Assembly (NCBI GenBank): GCA_005408345.1
Contig: SEMN01000314.1
Location: 62,001 to 126,000 of the forward strand
Length of the DNA stretch: 64,000 nucleotides
From: Macquaria australasica
Taxonomy: Eukaryota > Chordata > Actinopteri > Centrarchiformes > Percichthyidae
Reading direction: 5' to 3'
The position numbers and the translations under genes are program-made. The notes under the pieces were generated by a model. That model was given only the letters and a program-made list of their open reading frames with translations, made no database searches and had not been told where the DNA came from. Shown here piece by piece: positions 60,000 through 64,000 of this stretch (position 1 is the first letter of the stretch; each line of letters starts with the position of its first letter).

Positions 60000-60872
60000 G
60001 AATACATGTGCCAACAGCTACATTAATGTAGCCAGTGTTTTTTCTCTGTTTGTTGGGCTTGAAGTTTGCTTTGAGTGATAAGGCTCAAAAACATACATTT
60101 GATTATCTTATAACCTTCAACAGAGTGTTTTCAGGTGCCGCAACACACCTTTTTCTGTGTATATTAGAGGTCTGCAGTTCTTGACGACCAATAGTTGTGA
60201 AAAGCAAAGTATGATTTGGCTGTCAGTACATACAGTTACTTTCCCTGCTGTGTTACACTAAGCATGTGACACATCCATCACTGTCATGATGATTTGCACA
60301 CTAGCTAACACATCCAGCAGAAGCTAGCATTACAAGAGGCTAAAAGACTAATCCACGCTGACATGACTGGTTTGCTCAGTTAGGCCAAACACCCATTATA
60401 ACATATTTCATCTGAAGTCATGTCACATTTGCCGAAGGTAATTGACACTTTGACGGCAGAACTCTGCACACACGACTGGAAGACGAATTATGGGCATGTG
60501 GTTGCACAAAACAAGATAGAGTTTGTGGGTACACATGCTTGTTATATCATGTCGTTTTTTAGCTCAGACCAAAAAAGACTCAAACACTATTCATTGCGTT
60601 TAGGGACTGCACAAAAATTATTGGGCAGGTCAAAAAGGTGGAGGGTTGTGTATTGTTTTCTGTCTCCTGAAGGGAGCATAGTGCAAAAGTTTCTTTGCAA
60701 ATATCAAGCATGTCTGGTACAAATGCGACTGGATTTTTGAACAAATCAACCCCACGTAGGGTTGAATAGTCTCATCCTGATTGGCTTGGCACTTCCAAAT
60801 TTCAGTACAGACCTATGTAGAGATGATTGCCTATAGAGTTCTAGTTCACACCTCTGTCTTTCTGCCCCACAG
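60000..60872. other. Intronic sequence before exon 4
   Basis: No repeat or second gene was recognised. The last 30 bases are pyrimidine-biased (CACACCTCTGTCTTTCTGCC) before the CACAG acceptor. An open frame at 60420-60740 has no recognisable domain. Confidence 0.6.
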
Positions 60873-60992
60873 GTACCCCAGTTACCCGGGTAACAGCTAC
60901 AGATGCCGATGATCCAGTGTACGGGAACAGCGCTAAACTGGTCTACAGCATACTGGAGGGACAACCATATTTCTCCATAGACCCCAACTCAG
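60873..60992 (+). CDS. cdh8: Cadherin-8, third coding exon (EC2)
   Basis: This 120-bp exon follows GCCCCACAG and ends before GTAAAT, entering and leaving in phase 1. It completes the split glycine and adds TPVTRVTATDADDPVYGNSA, then KLVYSILEGQPYFSIDPNS (mature residues 123-161), within the second cadherin repeat. DADDP carries the DxD calcium ligands and YGNSAKLVYSILEGQPYFS is a hallmark shared by type II cadherins. As I recall mammalian CDH8, VTNVTATD has an N-glycosylation sequon where this copy has Arg (VTRVTATD). The frame is open and joins cleanly to the preceding exon. Confidence 0.95.
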
Positions 60993-61302
60993 GTAAATGC
61001 AGTTCTGTGCTTGTTGGTGTTTTAGAGTTTTAAGCTTAATCTCTATTCCGTGGGCACAAACACTGTGAGGGTTGTGTTCTTCCACCATAAATTTAATTAA
61101 AAGACAAAGCAGCACACACTGGAGGCCATTTCGGAGCATGTTTGACACATTGGAATAAAGAGTCACCTGTGCAGGATGGCCATATCAAGTTGCTTACTCC
61201 AACCAGCGGAAGTATTACACTATAAATACACACACGCAATAGTAGGAAGACACCTCTGTGGGGCAGCCAAAGCTCTTTGTGCTGTTATTCATTGTTTGCC
61301 TG

Positions 61303-61405
61303 ACAAAGCCTGACGAAGATCTCTGTGAGATCGAAACGTTGCTTCATTAATTTTAATATGAGCTATTAATACAGTGTGCAAATCCTTTGTCTGTTTCCAA
61401 CCAAT
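61303..61405 (+). repeat. Hammerhead-like repeat, copy 1
   Basis: The core reads AAGC, CTGACGA (61310-61316), a bulged A, GATCTC-TGT-GAGATC (61318-61332), GAAA (61333-61336), CGTT, then GCTT. This is the order of a type I hammerhead ribozyme: stem I (AAGC/GCTT), the CUGANGA box, a perfect 6-bp stem II, the GAAA box and a minimal stem III (A-C/G-U) before the cleavage position. Penelope-like retroelements of animals are known to carry such minimal hammerheads. The extra A after CTGACGA departs from the canonical core. The following 60 bp, to CAGTGTGCAAATCC, are shared with the copy near 63580. Confidence 0.55.
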
Positions 61406-61804
61406 GGAGAGCATAATGTATTACAAAATGTGATGAATGAACGCCACACCCATAATGGGACAAAAAGGAAAGAAATAGGCATTACAGTGAGACAGTGATT
61501 ACATCTAAGGATTATTCCAATAGTCTTTTTCTTCTAGACAGACCTTTTAGTATTTCAACATTGTCCTTTTTCATTACCTGCTTCAGCTTAGATAAATGAG
61601 CTTACAGAGTCAACTCAGGTCAAGTAGTGTGCTATCACTATTTGACCGAGGCTCAAGGTAAGTGCATCCAACTGACTGTTAGGAATAAGGTCTAACTTAT
61701 TTTACATCGATGGGGCTCAACTGTGAAGCCTATTTTAAGCCCAACAGCATATCAGACCCTCCAACAAACAACCGAATGTTTAGACTGTAGCCGCTTTCGA
61801 GCAA

Positions 61805-61847
61805 GATATTGTTAGCTATTGTCACTCGAACAATAGCTAACAATATC
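61805..61847. repeat. Perfect 18-bp inverted repeat with 7-nt loop
   Basis: The left arm GATATTGTTAGCTATTGT (61805-61822) is the exact reverse complement of ACAATAGCTAACAATATC (61830-61847), with CACTCGA between. It would fold into a long hairpin. No flanking element is recognised. Confidence 0.97.
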
Positions 61848-63540
61848 CTTCACTAGTACAGCCATATCACAGTAGTTATTTTAGTAGTATTACAAATGTT
61901 GACAGTTGCTGACCAGTTTTTTTCAAGCTTTTTAAGGTCACCTGAAGGCAACAAGGTTTTCTAAAAAGTCCCTGATCAACCAAACAAAAGTAACTTAACG
62001 CTGAAGCACGTTGCCAGTTGGTGCAATTTTACACCATACTGAATTGAATGGAAACCAATGGCAGCCTGGATCATGTGAAAAGCTCATTCATCAATCAAAA
62101 AGCTATGTTCAGTCAGCATAAAATACTGACATTTGCAAACAAATTTTGAGTTTTTTGAAATATTTTATATATTTGAAAGACTAGATTGGATAGAGGGACC
62201 AGACAGAAAAATGTAGCCTATCATTGACAACACAATAGGTGGTGTGAGCTGTGCTCTCCCCTTGGTTTGGTGGCATTACTCTCCATAAGGGGAGAAATAA
62301 TCCAGACAACACACAGCAATCTTATAATTTATAATATGTGTTGTCATTTTACCATGGGAACAAAATGCCAGCTGAATTAAATAAATGACAGTTAGAGTGA
62401 CAGTTAGGTAGATGATGAAGAATTAGATGAATTCCAACAAATACATTTAGGAGACATCTCTGGCTAACAGAAATATTTGAATATTTAAAGCAGATTTGCT
62501 TTTTGGCTGTGAAGTCTAGGCTACTTGGTAAACTGTGACATCTCAAAAATTAGATGAAACATCAACAATACATCTACATCCTGATTACATGAATATACAT
62601 GCACATTCTGCTGTACATCAACAGAGGTTCCTCTAAGCTGGCATTCAGGCTGGAGGGTCATCCTTCTTGCAGTATCTGTTATAAGGGATTCAACCAGCAA
62701 ATGTATTATAATTCATTAATATTTCAGTAATACTTATAGTTTAGTTTTAAATCAGTTTATATAATGTTGCCTACCTGAGTTTTGGCAGCAGAGCTCTCAT
62801 GCACTGCCAATACTGTGGATTTAAATAAGATAAAAAAAGATGTGGTGAGGTGACAGCTGTGAGTGCGAGGGTGGCTTTTTACTGTAATGTACATGTGCAC
62901 TGCCCACAGGTGCTACAGGTTGTACAGGCTCCAGCAGGTGGAGATGCAACAGCTTCCCCACCTGCACCACCTGAGATAATCTCACTCTGTTGCTGTGCAT
63001 TAGACTAAAAATGCATACATTTTCTGAAAGGACATAAAAGGGACTTATAGTAAAAAAAAATTTAAAAAAAAAAGCACTTATCAGAGGATCACATGGCAAC
63101 TATGTTAACGAGTGTGTTGTTCACCACTATGTAAATGTCTACATTATTATGCAACCTCACCTCTTCTCAGCAAGCCCCGTAAGGGACGACATTAGCAAAT
63201 GCACGCTAAAAGGGAGCTGACAATGTTGGGTTATTGCTTCAAAAGTTGTGTAACAACAAAAGGACTGCAGGTAACTCAGCCCATCTGTTTTTTGAAATGC
63301 TTGTAGATTATCGCTGCATGAGGCTGCTGTTAACTCAGGCTCCCAGGCTCGCTCCCTTTCTCTCCCCCCTTCCCTCTACAGCTGCACACTTATGTTTGAA
63401 AACACGAACAGTACGCTGGGGCAAAAAGAAATGTGGATTAGTGAGGGCACCATAACTAAAATGAGAAGTGTATAAATTAAATTAAAACGTGAAATAATGC
63501 AGCCATACGGTAAGGAAACAGCTGATAGGCTGAATAAAAC

Positions 63541-63630
63541 AGAAATAAGATCCGCACACTGTATCAATGACTTCTTATACATTCAATAAGGTGACATTTT
63601 CATCTCACAGAGATCTTCATCAGGCTTGTC
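63541..63630 (-). repeat. Hammerhead-like repeat, copy 2 (inverted)
   Basis: On the minus strand this copy reads CTGATGA (63617-63623), a bulged A, GATCTC-TGT-GAGAT, GAAA, then ATGTC, and continues to CAGTGTGCGGATC. It shares the layout and the distal CAGTGTGC word with the copy at 61303-61405 but has lost one stem II base (the C before GAAA). The two copies are inverted and about 2.2 kb apart. Confidence 0.5.
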
Positions 63631-63696
63631 AGATCAGAATAGTTAATATTATAATTATTATAATGGGAGAAGTTTGCCTTCAAGGCTTCAAGGCAT

Positions 63697-63822
63697 GAGG
63701 AGCAATTACCGTAATTCTGTAATAGTGGCCCGGTTTGGATTTACCTCAACACAAAGAATGAAGAACAATTACCGTAACTTGTATAATAGCAGCCAGGTCT
63801 CGATTTACCCAACTACAGGGTA
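63697..63822. repeat. Tandem pair of diverged 63-bp units
   Basis: Unit 1 (63697-63759) starts GAGGAGCAATTACCGTAATT. Unit 2 (63760-63822) starts GAAGAACAATTACCGTAACT. Both then carry an ATAATAG/GTAATAG word, a GG-C-GGT-T middle and GATTTACC before their ends. The units differ at many positions, so the duplication is not recent. It may belong to a larger fish repeat that continues to about 63895. Confidence 0.75.
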
Positions 63823-64000
63823 ACAGGCATTTATTTTAAGGCTTACATTAGAGACAGGCCTGTAATTCTAAATTCCCGTCTGGTAAGGGTATTTGGTCAT
63901 ATCTAGCATGAACCTATTGTTTTCTTATTCTCCAGTTTGCCTTGTTAAGTCTAACACGTGGTTAACATTGTCAAACGGCCGCAGTTTGGTTAGGTTTAGG

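Larger units (their letters stand above)
34834..60872 (+). other. cdh8: Intron 3 of cdh8 (about 26.0 kb)
   Basis: This phase 1 intron runs from GTGAGT at 34834 to TGCCCCACAG ending at 60872. It splits the glycine codon between SAV and TPVTRV. It contains the repeats listed below and no other host gene that I can recognise. Confidence 0.93.
60993..64000 (+). other. cdh8: Intron 4 of cdh8 (5' part, runs off the window)
   Basis: The donor is GTAAAT at 60993. No following cadherin exon (expected to read on with the rest of EC2, including a DREAKEEY-type motif) is found before the window ends, so the intron is at least 3 kb. It contains two hammerhead-like repeat copies, a perfect hairpin and a 63-bp tandem duplication. 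The stretches 61405-61800 and 61850-63540 otherwise hold nothing that I recognise, apart from A-rich runs near 63052-63073. Confidence 0.85.

Noticed and set aside
61310..61340. The same core as a Rho-independent terminator or tRNA fragment
   Set aside because: No bacterial context, no T-run after the hairpin, and no cloverleaf or anticodon arm. The hammerhead layout explains the conserved boxes better.
60993..64000. Search for the next cadherin exon
   Set aside because: No stretch with the expected EC2 continuation flanked by splice sites was found; it probably lies beyond the window.

Overview
The window is a piece of a vertebrate, almost certainly ray-finned fish, genome. It carries the 5' part of one large neuronal adhesion gene on the + strand, a type II classical cadherin that I identify as cadherin-8 (cdh8). 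The fish assignment rests on compact repeats that resemble common percomorph/teleost families (CAGTGGTGGAA-ended elements, a hAT-type MITE, broken LINE tails), on dense CA/GT microsatellites and on the cadherin itself. Family names for repeats are from memory and were not searched.

Layout: a CpG-rich, CCAAT-containing stretch (about 120-260) probably holds the promoter. A proposed non-coding exon 1 ends at a GTAAGT donor at 524. The second exon (2594-3115) has a leader with several upstream ORFs, then the start ATG at 2858, signal peptide, propeptide, furin site and the first 23 residues of the mature protein. Two further coding exons follow: 34539-34833 (most of EC1 and the start of EC2) and 60873-60992 (EC2 continued). 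Introns 2 and 3 are about 31.4 and 26.0 kb. The last intron runs out of the window and the rest of the protein (about 70 percent) lies to the right. The three coding exons join in frame with phases 0 and 1 and give about 224 residues with all expected cadherin landmarks.

Everything else is intronic. Most is unique AT-rich sequence with microsatellites. Set in it are decayed mobile elements: three pieces of non-LTR retrotransposons, several non-autonomous DNA elements (some with terminal inverted repeats and target duplications), a broken THAP-domain fragment, and two copies of a repeat whose core resembles a hammerhead ribozyme. I found no second protein-coding host gene, tRNA, rRNA or CRISPR array.

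The most unusual observations are: a 138-bp near-perfect duplication whose first copy lies directly before the exon 3 splice acceptor and whose second copy is 4.85 kb downstream in the next intron; the hammerhead-like repeats; a perfect 18-bp inverted repeat with a 7-nt loop; an expanded REST/RE1-like site in intron 1; and a palindromic octamer next to a SOX-type motif in intron 2.
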